NCBI RefSeq assembly: GCF_958450345.1
Contig: NC_088781.1
Span: forward strand, 29,117,857-29,181,856
Origin: Calliphora vicina
Taxonomy: Eukaryota; Arthropoda; Insecta; Diptera; Calliphoridae
DNA length: 64,000 nt
Direction: 5' to 3'
The notes beneath the pieces were generated by a model. The model made no database searches. It was not told the origin of the DNA and saw only the letters and a program-made list of their open reading frames with translations. Made by a program: the position numbers and the translations under genes. This document shows, piece by piece, positions 35,678-48,125 of the stretch. Every line of letters begins with the position of its first letter. Within the stretch, counting starts at the first letter, position 1.

Positions 35678-36468
35678 CTATTAGAATGAAAATAATGTAG
35701 ACAGGAAATAGAAGATTAAAAAAGGAATAACTAAAAAAATGTTTATGAAATAATGTTGTTTTCATAACATTTTTTTTTAGAAAAAATATTTTTTTTTTAC
35801 TTTGTTTGTTTTGCTGTCGGGATTTTAAGTGGTAATTAAAACGTTTAAATGAATAAGATGGATTTTGGATTATTTAAAGAAAAATACAATATGAGCTTAT
35901 CTAGGATGGAATTCATTGAGTAGTTAAGGCTTGAGAAAATATTAGATTTTGTACTGTGTAAGGCAGTTATCTTATATATTATATAAAAAATAATTAAAAA
36001 ATCTGTTAAACTCTTTAAAATGGACAGTTTATATTAAAAATATAAAACTTTTTTAAAGGAAACCTTTGGTAAAATATAAACTTTTATAAAACTCAATCTT
36101 ACTTAAATCAAGAAAGCAATTTGAGAAAATTTTTCTGCTTTGCAAGAAACTTTTTTTCTTTACCGTGAAAAAAGTTTCATTTTCCCAACTCAACCATTTT
36201 ATGAAATGTTTGTAAGGTGTTTTTCATAACACTGTACAATACAGTGCTTTTTATACATAAACTGTAACAAAGAATATTTAAAGCCACGCAATGTGAAGTA
36301 TACTTCGGTAATAAGTTACATAGAATGGAGAAAAAGGTATGGTTATAAAACCAAGAATAAAACATGACACATTGGATGTTATTTTGCTGATGCTGGTATA
36401 AACTACACCTTAAACGGAAGCTGGACAAAGGAAAAAATGTAGAAGGCTAAAGTAATTGATTTACTTAC

Positions 36469-36567
36469 TTGCAGCTACACGTAACGCCAATGGAACAGCT
36501 ACACTAGCAGCACCAATTATTAAAAGTATCGAACTAACGGCCAGCCAGTGTTTTGCAGCATCAAATC
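36469..36567 (-). CDS. Membrane dipeptidase exon 3: transmembrane anchor
   Basis: 99 nt between acceptor ...ATAAAAG and donor GTAAGT (36468 down). The first two bases complete an Arg codon begun in exon 2 and the last base opens a Ser codon finished by exon 4. It encodes about 32 residues (551-582 counted from exon 2). The core, about WLAVSSILLIIGAASVAVPLAL, is one hydrophobic membrane helix preceded by the charged FDAAKH. With a long polar leader before it and the catalytic domain after it, the topology is that of a type II membrane protein: leader in the cytosol, enzyme outside. Vertebrate relatives use a signal peptide and a GPI anchor instead. The exact phase match on both sides makes the exon call firm. 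Confidence 0.88.
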
Positions 36568-37326
36568 CTTTTATGTTGCAACAATGAAAAACCATTACAT
36601 GACGAAATATCCAGACACACACACACAGAGGCAAGATGTAGCAGCAAAAATGTGTAGGAAATGTAGGAAGAAAAAACGCAGCAATTTAAAAAGCCAACAA
36701 GTAGTAAATATGGACATTTAAAGTGATTGTTGTAGTAGTTGGTAACACGTTAGAATTTTCATTGTTGTTCGTTAAATTTTGTTCAGTATGCATATGATGT
36801 CGTTGCAGGTTTTTATTATTGTTGTTGTTGTTGCCGAACATTTTGGGTAAATTCCATTGACAGCAGAACAATGCCAGCCAATCAGCATGGTGTAATTTAG
36901 TGAGTTTGTAAACAGGTGTACAATAACAAGTTGCAGCGCAGCAACCATCAAAGATGATTATTACATTGTTAAGCAGGAAGCCACAGAGACATACCATGTA
37001 GTAGATGACCGAGAAAGAAGCAATAATTAAGCAATTTAGTATAGTTTCATTCAAGAATAATTTAAGTTATATATGCAGATAAACTTGTTTCCTAATGATT
37101 TAGTGTGATTGCAGAAAATAAAGGTGTTGGTAATTTTAACTAGTAATATGTTGTAGCTAAACTAGAATTAGAAAGACATGGGCAATAATATTGACTTTTT
37201 TTTATTGGTTTTCATAAAATATGTTTAGAGACAAATCGAAAAGTTTTGGGGAATTTGCCTACAATTTTTTTTAAAACAAGTAAGAGTAGTTTGCTGAATT
37301 TGCTGAATAAACAAATTGTTGATGAA
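36568..37326. other. Intron 2 sequence next to exon 3
   Basis: Contains a 122-codon minus-strand frame (36686-37054) with hydrophobic N terminus and Asn/Thr runs; no family features, so not called as a gene. An alternative first exon here cannot be excluded. Confidence 0.4.
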
Positions 37327-37790
37327 ACAACTAAGACAGCTATATTCGGCTGTGCCGAATCTTAGATACCCTGAACCAAATTATGCTTTTTTTAATTTTT
37401 TTTTTTAAATTTTAGTGAAAATAAATTATGAAAAAAAAATTTTTTGCTACAAAAAAAAAATTCGGGTTAAAAAATAAATTTCTCGATTTTGACCCATTGT
37501 AGGTCTAAATTACTATAGCCTTATATACATCCTTGCAATGGACTTTGAAATATCTATCATTAGATATTCATATTGTCTATATTAATGATCAAAAATAGGT
37601 AAAAAATCGAGGTTATCCTGGTTTTTTACTTATATCTCAGCCATTTTCTCGATTTTAAATAGAAACAGAGCCGGGGCAATTGCCGGTATATTGATGATTT
37701 CAAGATACAGACGGACTTGGCTATATCGACTTCGCTATATCGAAATTACAAACGGAATGATAAAATTGCCACTCATGGTGAAGGTTATAA
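37327..37790 (-). mobile_element. Helentron-like repeat, family A, shortened
   Basis: ACAACTAAGACAGC, the perfect hairpin ATTCGGCTGTGCCGAAT (37344-37360), the core TATCTATCATTAGATATTC, CAGACGGACTTGGC, end GCCACTCATGGTGAAGG. A 60-bp piece of the same end recurs at 37860-37920. Confidence 0.65.
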
Positions 37791-37981
37791 AAAATTCTGC
37801 TGAAACATATTTATAAAGAAAATCAAAAAGTTTTGGAGAATTTGACAAAATTTTTTTTTAAACAAGTAAAAGAGCTGTGCCGAATTTTATATGCCCTTCA
37901 CCAAATTATACTGTAAGAATATTGAAATGGTGAAAAGAATTGTTGGATCAAAACAAATGTCTGATGGAAAAAATGTATGGT

Positions 37982-38705
37982 TAACAAGTAAGAAAGTATG
38001 GTCGGTCAAGCCCGACCATATAATACCCTACACCGAGTAAATGAGCAAAAATATTTTTCTTTTAAAATTTCAATAATTTATATTCGTGAGTAATTTTCGG
38101 AAGTGGGCCTTATATGGTAGCTAAGACCAATTATGGAGCGATCACCATGAAATTAGGTCGTGTGATTTTTGTCTATATGAAATTTATTTATATTGAATTT
38201 TGTATATATACCAACATTTTTAAGCTATTTATGCACGTTAAAGTGATTTTCGGAAGCAGGTCTATATGGGAGCTATGACTAATTATGGACCGATCGTAAC
38301 AAAATTTGGTGACATGAATTTTGTATACATGCAATTTATTTGGAGCGAAATTTGTGGAGATACATATATAAATTAAATATTTATGACCGATAAAATCCAA
38401 TTTCGAGAGGACATTTGTATGGGGGCTAGGTGAAATAATGGACCGATTTCAGCCAGTTTCAATAGGCTTGGTCCTTGAGCCAAGAAAATTATATGTACCA
38501 AATTTTATCGAAATATCTTCAAAATTGCGACCTGTACTCTGCGCACAAGGTTTACATGGACAGCCAGCCAGCCAGCCAGCTAGCCAACCAACCAGCCAGA
38601 CGGACGGACATCGTTTAATCGATTTAGAAAGTGATTCTAAGTCGATCGGTATACTTTAAGGTGTGTGTTAGACCAACGCATTATACCCTCCCCACTATGG
38701 TAGTC
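37982..38705 (-). mobile_element. Helentron-like repeat, family B, complete reference copy
   Basis: TAACAAGTAAGAAAG, the hairpin TATGGTCGG-TCAAGC-CCGACCATA (37997-38020), TAATACCCTACACC, two GATTTTCGGAAG blocks, GACATGAATTTTGTATAC, a run of AGCC words before CGGACGGACATCGTTTAATC, and the end ATACCCTCCCCACTATGG. Confidence 0.7.
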
Positions 38706-38811
38706 GTGGCTAATAACTCAGATATTTATGACCCAATTTTCACTGTCAACTAAACCAGTACTGTACCAGATATATTAATGTAGCGATCGTGTTTGTAGGT
38801 TATTTGAACTT

Positions 38812-39715
38812 GCGAGGGTGGCTCAATAAGTTCGCGACTTTTTGAATTTTCCGGCTCTAAACTGAAAGACCAATAACACTCCTATTAACAGGCATCTTTC
38901 AGTTGATTTCTGTAAAAATTTGAACAAGCTGCGTCATTCAGTTTGTGTTTGAGAGCCATTGATAGCAGACTACCTTGTCAGGGCTCAAATAAAGGATTAA
39001 CTCGACAAATACTGTGGGAACTCTGCACCATCAATTTAAATGGTCAAAATGTTGTTCACAAGCACGTTGTGGTCGTACAAGCATGAAAGAATGAATGTTT
39101 TGGGCGCCCATTTGAGGTCTATACAAACGAAACAATTGATAAAATTACTCTTTGGTGTTGGCCGAGCGGTTGCTGAAAATGCGAGAGATTATTGAAGCTA
39201 TAAGTATCTCACATGACTCAGTGGTTTCTGTTTGATTAATGATCATTTGGGTATGAAACAGCTTTCTGCAAGATGACTGCCACGTTTGTTCACAATCGGG
39301 TGCACAAAAGTGGGCACACATTTGCAGTTTTCATGGCAAAGATCCATAAACTAAGTAACGAAATGCTCCATGTTCCACACTATTCCCGGGATTTAACCAT
39401 CAGTGACTATTTCTTGTTTCTAAAACTGAGAAAATACCTAAGCGAAAAGTGAAATAATCTCTCAAAAATTACCTATTGTGATGACCCCAACAAATCTTAA
39501 ATTTTTGGAAGGGATAAACATATAGAAGAAACGTTGGACAAAGTGCATAGAGGTCAAAGGAGACTATGTTGAAAACTAGAATTATTTTCTTCTATTTGTT
39601 TATAAATTATTTTATAAACAAATATAAGAAACGTTGGACAAAGTGCATAGAGGCCAAAGGAGACTATGTTGAAAACTAGAATTATTTTTTTTATCCAAAA
39701 ACCTGTGTTTCATTC
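38812..39715 (+). pseudogene. Irritans-type mariner relic
   Basis: The left end GTGGCTCAATAAGTTCGCGA is a mariner-like terminus. In shifting frames one reads RSIQTKQLIK, LINDHLGMKQLSARW (the HTH-to-catalytic linker typical of irritans-subfamily mariners), HYSRDLTISDYFLF (counterpart of the third catalytic Asp, D preserved as SDY) and RWTKCIEVKGDYVEN* at the C terminus. Large internal deletions remove the second Asp region. A 102-bp tandem duplication (about 39527-39592 / 39629-39690) repeats the coding end. It differs clearly from the other mariners in the window. Confidence 0.7.
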
Positions 39716-41350
39716 AAAAACACATTTTAACCCAATCAAGATTTGTATGTAGCTGTTGGATGAGGTATGATTAAAACGAGGTAATGTTCAAATCAATACC
39801 GGATACAATATACCGTTGTGGTAAAAGAAGCCAATTATTTATGTTAATGAATTTGTACAATATTTGAAGAAATTTATGTATTTTTGAGAATTGTTATATT
39901 GAATGGTTTAAGTGTTGTTTAACTTAATACAAGTATTAGTTTTTCCAGGCTCAGTCTTTAATAAACCTGAATCTTCGAAAATGCGAATGATAGACACAAG
40001 TTTCTTCCTAAACAAAGTTATCCTAAGCATTTATGGTTAGGAGAACTGTGTTATATCTTAGACAAATATGAACTGATTGCAATGAGTGAAACTTTTCTAA
40101 AGCATCAATAGCTTGAAATATATTAAAGTTTAGATTTTGCAATTTTCGTATTTTACATGACTTTATTTTGTTTTTTTCGCAAATAATTTCGGTAATGTTT
40201 ATCCAAAAATGTTTCCGAAAGTATCCTATTATTTCTAATAAACTGCAAACTAACATGTTAAAAGTTCATTTGCAATATCTCAATTCGCCCAGAAAAAATA
40301 ATCAATATCAACATTTTGAAATTAGTATAAAAAATTTCTTAATTTTCACAAAAATTTGGCTTAAATCTTTTAAATTTTTCCAAAGATTAAACAAAATTTA
40401 TATTTTAACATACATATTTCATAATCTATAACTTAGAGAATTGCTTGTAGTCAGTCAATGGTCGAAAATAGTGATTATTTCAAAAAATATCCAAGTTAAG
40501 GAACAAGATTGAAGATTTGTTCTATTCCTGGTGCTTTGATATCAATAGGCTCTACGTTAAACGCTTACAAATTGCAACATCTTTAAAATACTGATTTCAA
40601 AATGTATGTTGCCTAATCCTACCAGAAAATATATTATAAAAACTGCAAAATTTAAAAAAAAATCTATACTTTTTGGTATTATTTTTAAACCATTATAATA
40701 TTCCGCCTAAAAGTATACACAAAATTTTATAAGATATAAGAGAATCTTAAGTCTAGCAGCTCAAATTTATGTTGGATGGAATCTATAATTTAAAAACTGT
40801 TATTACAGATACCAAAGTATTTGAAAAACTCTAGTAAGATTGAAACCATATTTTTAATTTTTTAAATTTTAAATGATAATAGGTTAATATTCTTTTACAT
40901 TTTTGGATTTTTCTTATATAATTAGTTTGCTTCAAGATTTATTTAACTTTTTTAAATTATCTTCCTTTTCATTCATTATCTGCAGTTAATAATGTTTGTG
41001 TGTTTTTTGTAGGTCTTTGGTCAGTGATTATAGTTGGTTTCCTTGTGCATAATTACACCGCCAGATTATTTATAAGCTACAATCTGCACCGGTCTCAAAT
41101 GTTGTTGCACATAAAGTAATTATCATTTTGGTTTCATATTTTAGTCAATTATTAGTTGTCTTGTATCTAATAGTCTATCATATGCATGCTTGATGATGTA
41201 TATTTTTGCGGTAATTTGTGCTATATACATCAGTGCACAGATACTACAATAATATACACACTAAATAATGTTTGCTTATTAGGTTGGGATGCATTTATAA
41301 GATAATAATGCAAGTACTAAACAAATCTGTTACTGTTTTAAATTATTTAT
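39716..41350. other. Intron 2 sequence, unique
   Basis: No gene or element recognised; AT-rich throughout. Confidence 0.4.
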
Positions 41351-41638
41351 TTTTATACCCTTCACCATGAGTGGTGACATATTAGCTTGTCATTCCGTTT
41401 GTCATTTATTTTTCATTTGCGAAAACTGAATATTATTATGGATCTTTATATATAGCGGATTCGATATAGCCATTTCCGTCTGTATGTTGAAATCAACTTT
41501 CCGAAGTCACCCAATAACTCATATACATCAGTCTGCTAGAGTCCAACTTTTCCAAATTTTTATTTTCAACAAACAATTTTTTTCAATTGGATTTTGGTGA
41601 AGGGTATGTAAGATTCGTCACTTCTTACTTGGTTTTTT
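41351..41638 (+). mobile_element. Helentron-like repeat, family A, internally deleted
   Basis: TTATACCCTTCACCATGAGT start, GCCATTTCCGTCTGTATGTTG, then after a deletion GGTGAAGGGTATGTAAGATTCG and CTTCTTACTTGG. The hairpin is half lost. Confidence 0.6.
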
Positions 41639-42847
41639 AACCATGTTTCCTTAATATATAATTTCGGAAATTAATTGGAGATATTAGTTTCACATGTTTC
41701 TGTCTATATTTCTGGAAACAAACAACTTCTTATACAATTGCCTAACATTAAGGGCAAATTTCAATGGTGTGGAAACAGAAAATTGTCATTTTGTTCTATA
41801 ACAATGTCTGTTGGGGAATTTTATTTTCATACATTTCTTATCGATAAATTAAATGCTTAGTCCCCCCAACTAATTAAATGTTGGGAAAACAAAACCACCA
41901 TACTAATTAAAAACATTTGTTACAGTTTATAATACTTATATACGCACACAAATGCCGGCATGTACATTGAAATAATACTGGAAATATTATACTTACAATG
42001 AAATGTACATTAAGGGTGTATTATTATTGTGTTGGTAAATGGGTACTATAAAGGGTAACACACACCAGCAAATATGTATGTGCAAAAGTTGAATATTAGA
42101 AATATGTATGTAAATACGTGGGTATTTGTTTAATTATCTTTAACTTGATAATACTTGGGTGTGTTAAATGCATAATTCGTTTGCCATTATAGGTCAAAAC
42201 AGATGTAATGGCAGAAGGATAAGGTCAGTTCAATTGGAGCTGTATTTGATGACTTAGTAACTCTTCTTAAGATATCAAGCAATTTCAGGTTTATTAAAAT
42301 TATCAACTGATATAGGAATTTAAAACCACCTTTTCGTTTAAATTTATTTAATTTAGTTTTTTTGCTTACTTTCATATTTGATTAACTTGATATTATTAGA
42401 TATTAATTAAATATCAAGTATACGACCGCGTTATATTATTTATGCACCCCTAGAGTATGCAATGTTTTTTTTATAATATGTAGTTAAACAGTATTTACTT
42501 GGGAGCGTATGAGGAATATTTAATTAGTAATAATATATTTTAGAAAGTATACGCAGGATTGGACAGATTTTCAGTGTTTTACATACATATAAGTCAATTT
42601 AATCCTGTAATTTCAACAAATAGATAACTATCAGTTACTTAGTTATTTATGGAGTAAAAATAATTTTTACCCGTAGATTTGATTTATATACTGATGGATT
42701 AAAGCTAAAACTTCCCATCGAAATGGTTCATATTTTCTTGTGCGAGATACCAAAATAATCAAAATGTTTTTAATATTAATTTCAAAAAAGTCAGATTTTA
42801 GGTTTTATATATAAATATAAGTTCAGAATACGGAGATAAATGTTAAT
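41639..42847. other. Intron 2 sequence, unique
   Basis: No gene or repeat recognised. Confidence 0.4.
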
Positions 42848-43097
42848 ATATCGATGACTTAATATAAAAAAGGCGTAACTCGATTTTTTGTTACTATATA
42901 GTAGAAGGAAAGAACTTAATAAAATCCATAAAATTTTAGACACAAAAAAAGTTTTAATGCAATTTTTAATAAGAAGAGGCATCACATTTTATTTCTCATT
43001 TAAATTTTTTTATTTTTTTATTTTAATGAAGTTATTTAATATAACCATTTTATAAACCCTTTTTAGTTATGCCTTTTTTATATTAAGCCAACGATAT
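42848..43097. mobile_element. Inverted-repeat (MITE-like) element, ~250 bp
   Basis: Left arm ATATCGATGACTTAATATAA with AAAAGGCGTAACT; right arm AGTTATGCCTTTTTTATATT with AAGCCAACGATAT is its reverse complement with few differences over about 34 bp. No clear target duplication. Confidence 0.5.
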
Positions 43098-43719
43098 GTA
43101 CTACCTTTGGTAGCAAAGGTATCTTTTCATTAGCTTAGTATGCAAACGTTAAAGTTCATAAATTTTACAGGAGATACCAAATTTTTTAAAATCATTTTTT
43201 TTTTGGAAATTTTTAAATCACTTTTAATATTAATTTAGTAAATATGATTTGTATTGTTGAATAATCTTAGGTTAGCAGACTAATCTCTTTTGGGAAATTA
43301 GCACAGTTTACTGTTTTTGGTATTAGTGAATTTAGCACATTTTCGTATAATTTTTTTTCGTCATTTTAACTCTTATATTTCATTTGTTCTATAAATAGAT
43401 GATGGATAATGTTTTGGAGATGATAATAAATTAAGTGAATAAACTAATAATTCTGAAGAGTTTGGAACTTACATATGAGGGATTTCATGTCAAGCACCAA
43501 TATTAGTCATATTGGATAGCAATTCAGACAAAATTTTTCAACTAGATCGTCCAAGAACTCTCTGAGTCAATTTTGACATTTTGGCCAAACTGCTGTTTCT
43601 TCTCATCCATTTATCATATTACATATTACTCTTAGCAAAATTTGTTCTAAATAGTTCAGATAGCTACATATTTCATAAATATTTGGAAAAAAAAAATTTT
43701 GCTATTTATTATCCGAAAT
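43098..43719. other. Intron 2 sequence, nothing recognised
   Basis: AT-rich spacer. Confidence 0.4.
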
Positions 43720-44150
43720 AAAAACTTATTTTTACTTTTTTTCAAAACGTGACCTTGTTTTCTCAAAAGAAAGCTTAGATATTTTTCTTGAATATCTTTT
43801 TGGACGCTTAGTGGAATGCGAGTGGGATATCTATCAAAATAAATATTTTAATACTCAATACATGCAATTTTTGACTTTTTTTTTTTGCAAAATCTAAGTT
43901 TTTTTCAAAATGAGCACTTTTTTAATTTTTTTTTACTTAAAAGAAGGCTTAGGTCCATACCTTTCAGAGTTTTTATCGCCTAGTGGGATGCGAGTGAGAT
44001 GTCGATCAAAATAAATATTTTGTAACTCAAGACATACAATTCTTGACTTTTTTGCATAACCTAACTTTTTTTCAAAATAGGCCCTTTTTTAATTTTTTTA
44101 TTTTGTAACGCAAGACATAAAATTTTTGATTTTTTTTGGCAAAATCTAAT
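43720..44150. repeat. Degenerate tandem repeat, ~180-bp unit, about 2.5 copies
   Basis: Blocks TCAAAATAAATATTTTRTAACTC, TTGACTTTTTTTGCA and CTTAGTGGRATGCGAGTGRGAT recur with roughly 180-bp spacing. Confidence 0.5.
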
Positions 44151-45252
44151 TTTTATAGCCTTCAGCGTGAGTGGCTATAAAATGAGTATATATAAGTTTG
44201 TCATTCCGTTTTTTATTTCTACATTTCTCATTTGGGACCTCACAAAATATATTTTCTGAATCGTTATAGATAACGAAGTCGATATGGCCATGTCCGGCTG
44301 TCCGGCTGTCCGTCTGTATGTTGAAATCAACTTTCCGTAATCCCCAAATAACTTACGTAGATGATTCATGCATCAATATACATCGACCTACAAATGGCTG
44401 AGATATAGGCAAAAAACCGTGGCCACCAATTTAAGAATACTTGAATTTTTTTCATCAACTGAATTTTAAGTGCGATAAAGCCTAAATAATAGGACCTCTA
44501 AGGGTATGAAATTTATTAATAATGTTTCTAGTTTCTGAAAAATGTTTGGAAAAATCGGTAAAACATATATGGACAAAGATATGTGGAAATACGTTGACCC
44601 ACCTCAGCTAACATCCGCTGTTAATAGCATGATATGACCGAAACTAATGGAACTAAAAATACGAAATTTGGTCCGAATATTTTATAATAAGTTTATTTAA
44701 AAAAAAAATTGTTGGTCAAGTTGTAGAAAAATTTTATGTGTTCATGGTGAATATGTATGAATTGACACAGTCGAATAAAACACACTTGTGTGTTAAAACA
44801 GTCCTCATGCATACAAATTTGTGGAATTATTTGAAAAAATAATTGACAATTACATGGAATTTAGCAAACAATTTTTGTCTTAAATTCCTGGCCACCACTG
44901 TATATCTAGATTACTAAGTCATTAATATAGACAATATGTATATCTAATGATAGATATTTCCATGTCCATTGTAACGATGTATATAAGGCTATAGTAAGGG
45001 TCGAATGCAATGGGTCAAAATCGAAAAAAATATTTTTTACTCCGAATTTTTTTTTCATCAAGAATTTTTTTTTGACATAAATTCTTTTTCCAAAAAATAA
45101 AAAAAATTTCAAAATTTGAAAAAACTTTGAAAAAACTTTGGAAAATTTTTTGTTAACAATTTTGAAAAAAAAAATAAAATTATTATTTTAGTATAATTTG
45201 GTGAATGGTGTAAAAGATTCGGCACAGGCGAATATAGAACTCTTATTTGTTT
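44151..45252 (+). mobile_element. Helentron-like repeat, family A, split by a Tc1-like insertion
   Basis: Left part: ATAGCCTTCAGCGTGAG, GCCATGTCCGGCTGTCC, ending GAGATATAGGCAAAAAACC. Right part resumes ATATCTAGATTACTAAGTC, TCTAATGATAGATATTTCC, TTTGGTGAATGGTGTAAAAG, hairpin ATTCGGCACAGGCGAAT, CTCTTATTTG. Removing 44418-44898 restores family A order. Confidence 0.65.
44418..44898. mobile_element. Non-autonomous Tc1-like element nested in a Helentron-like repeat
   Basis: Left end GTGGCCACCAATTTAAGAA and right end TCTTAAATTCCTGGCCACCA are inverse copies. The right end reads CCACCACTG followed by TA, as for Tc1/mariner ends (CAGTGGTGGCC... next to TA). About 480 bp, no coding capacity. Confidence 0.5.
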
Positions 45253-45283
45253 TAATTTTTTGCACAAAAGTTCCATTCCTTTA

Positions 45284-45711
45284 CCCTAGGTCTCCACGTA
45301 GCAATTTTTATTGCTAAACACAAGCAATAACGTCAGCAGGACAACAGCAAAGCGATTGCTGATTACTTTAGGTGGAGAAAACATTCGTCACAAATACGAA
45401 AGTTCTATGAAAAACTGATGGGTATTTTGTTTATATTTTGTGTTGAATAATTATTTTCATTAATTTCTTTGTTTACATTTGGTACTTCAATAAATTAAAT
45501 ATGTATGAATAAATCGCACTGAATCATAGAAAGAAGAATTTTTACATTAATGGCAACTGAACTGTCAGCTTATTGCTTAGCAATAATTGGTCAGGCAATC
45601 AGTAAAGCAATCATTGCGCAATGGAGTGCTACTTATGGCACTCTCAAATTTCATTGACGCAATCATATTTGACAATTGCAGCAATAAATATTTATACGTG
45701 GAGACCTGGGG
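45284..45711. mobile_element. piggyBac-like MITE, 428 bp
   Basis: Starts CCCTAGGTCTCCACGTA and ends TACGTGGAGACCTGGGG; flanked by TTTA (45280-45283) and TTAA (45712-45715). CCC...GGG ends at a TTAA site are the piggyBac signature, here with one mutated base on the left. The inside is rich in GCAAT words in both orientations. No transposase. Confidence 0.65.
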
Positions 45712-45734
45712 TTAAGAGATTTTTGGTCACTTTT

Positions 45735-46075
45735 GTGTAAACAAATTTTTAATTTAAAAAAAAAAATTCATCCGCAATTTTATTAGTGAACAAAATTTTA
45801 GACCAAATTTTTTTTTGGTGAAAAAAAAATCGTTTTAAAAAATATTTTTCCCGATTTCGACACATTGTATGTCCGACTTACAATGACGTTATATACGACG
45901 TTGAAAGGTTCTTAAAATAGCGATCATCATATATCCATATTGTAATCGAGATATTGATAAATAAATGGGTAAAAAATCTAACTTGTCCTGGATTTTTCCT
46001 TATATATTGATGTATGTAAGTTATTTAGATGCTTCGTAAAGTTGATTTCAACATACAGATGGACACACGGTTATT
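45735..46075 (-). mobile_element. Helentron-like repeat, family A, strongly degenerate
   Basis: TTTTATTAGTGAACAAAATTT, TTTTTCCCGATTTCGAC, TATATCCATATTGTAATCG, GTTGATTTCAACATACAGATGG match family A in order, with many changes. Confidence 0.45.
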
Positions 46076-47676
46076 AAACGATTATGGGATTCTACAATAT
46101 GCGATTATGAGTTTTTTGAATATTTAATATCGGATTTAATCAAATATCTAGCAGTTGCTCAAATTAATTTTTTTCAACTTTTTTAATGAGCTTCAATCTT
46201 TAATAATCTTATTTTTACTTTCAACACAAAAAAATTAGCAAAAAGAAAAATTCAAGTAAATTTTAAGATAATCCACCTACATGTAATAGTTTAATGTTGA
46301 CAAAAGCTAGGAAGCATTATTTAAACAAAAACTAGCACAAAAAATACAATCATCTACTACAATATTATTGCTAAGAGTAGTCCAAGTATTTAAGTTAATA
46401 TTTACAACCGTTTCCCATTCTATAGAGAAGTGTGTGTGTGTGTAAGTAATTTTATTTATATTTACTGTCTGGCATGAAAATCACCAATACACAATAATAA
46501 TGCTAGTACAACAAGCAATACAAAGACAACAACATTAACAAAAAGCTGGGATATTTATAGAGCCAAAGAGTATCAACACTCTTTGGCTGTGAGTGTGTGT
46601 TTATGTTCATTTGTATGTTAGAGTTGACGATAAAGTACTGCAACATTAAATGCAATTAAATGCATTAAATACTCTTGCACAACATATTGTATCCTGGTAG
46701 ATATATAATCACACAAACATGCACACAGATTAGTACAAGTCGTAAAAAGAGCCAATAATACTAAAATGGACAATGGAAGCTGTTTGGTACGCTTTGCATA
46801 CTAATAAAACAAAGAGTAGAGAGAAAGCAAACGAAGAAAAAAAAAAAAAAAGATAGCAACAAAAGCAATGTTTTTTGGCACACCATTTTACTGGTATACA
46901 ATTCTAAAATTTCCAAAATAGAGAGACAGTCAAAAAAGTTAAATTTCTATATTCGGTCAAGCCGACTCATATATGTATATCCACTAAAACAAATAAGCCA
47001 TGGATGTGGAAGTGTTGATTACTTCACGTTATCTATATTTTAAGGATATCTTTATAACTCTCTGAAACTGTTGAAATAAAGTGTGTTGAGTTTTTATGTT
47101 ACATATAAATAAACACACTTTCAAAGTTTACACAGGAATTTTCCAGGATGTGTTTCATTCTACTAAACACCTTAGATTACACCTTGTACTATTTAGGAAT
47201 TAGAATTCCATCATTTTCTACAAAGTATGAACTTAAGAAGGTCTGTGACAAAGAGATCGATGTGTTACAATTAAGATAATAAACTCAACATACCCCCATC
47301 TATTTGGTAATGCCTACAAAAAGGAGTTGAAAATTTATATGTGTGTTGCTGTGCATTTACTAGTCGTGATCCATTTAAACACATACATATGTACATTATG
47401 GTGGTCCTTATTCTGCACATTTGCGATTTTAGATTCGATTCAAAAGGTCTACAATTATTCTACGTAATACAAAAATCAAATGCTTTTTTTTTCATAATAC
47501 ATTAAGCAAATTTGATACATAATAAGCATTAGTTGTTGGACTCCAGTGAGAAATGCTGAAAATTTGAAATTGTAATTCTGATCAAGGGAAAGTGTCTTTT
47601 AAAAATCAGCGAAATCATGCAGACAGTGCTAGGTAACTTATCAACCTGGGCCAATGCAAATGGGTTGGGTGTAAAC
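46076..47676. other. Intron 2 sequence, unique
   Basis: Short (GT)n near 46430 and a hairpin AGCCAAAGAGT / ACTCTTTGGCT at 46561-46588. At about 46948-46972 ATATTCGGTCAAGCCGACTCATAT resembles a Helentron-like terminal hairpin. Confidence 0.4.
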
Positions 47677-47946
47677 TAGGGTTCCTAATTTCTCGGACTT
47701 TTTTCTTTCCCGGGAGGAAATTAAGAAATCGTTTCATTCCCGGGAATTTTTTAATACTAAATTAAACCAAAAACTAGAAAATTTTGAATAATTCAATCAG
47801 CAACAAATTTGGCCATCGAAACGTATCTGAATATTGTTACTTTTAGAAGAAAACTTATTTAGAAATTCCCGAAAATTCCCGACAAACATTTCCCGAAAAT
47901 TAACAAAAAAATACTGCCGGGAAATTTTTCCCATGTATGAACCCTA
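47677..47946. mobile_element. hAT-like MITE, 270 bp, perfect 8-bp target duplication
   Basis: Ends TAGGGTTC and GAACCCTA; flanked on both sides by GTGTAAAC (47669-47676, 47947-47954). TAGGG termini with an 8-bp duplication fit the hAT superfamily. The body repeats CCCGGGA / TTCCCG words in both orientations. Confidence 0.75.
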
Positions 47947-48125
47947 GTGTAAACCCAATGAAAACAGAGTTAGTACTCTAGTACTCATGTCTTTTTCCGA
48001 AATTGTAGCTTTTTCTTTAAGCCCTTGTTGACCAAGGCTTTAAATCGTTGAAAAAGTTTTATTTTTTTATGAAATATTGAAAATAAGTAGTTTAGAAAGT
48101 TATTTACAAAATTTCAACTTTGTGG

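Noticed and set aside
36686..37054. 122-codon minus-strand frame upstream of exon 3
   Set aside because: Asn/Thr-run composition, no family features and no supporting splice junction; most likely intron.
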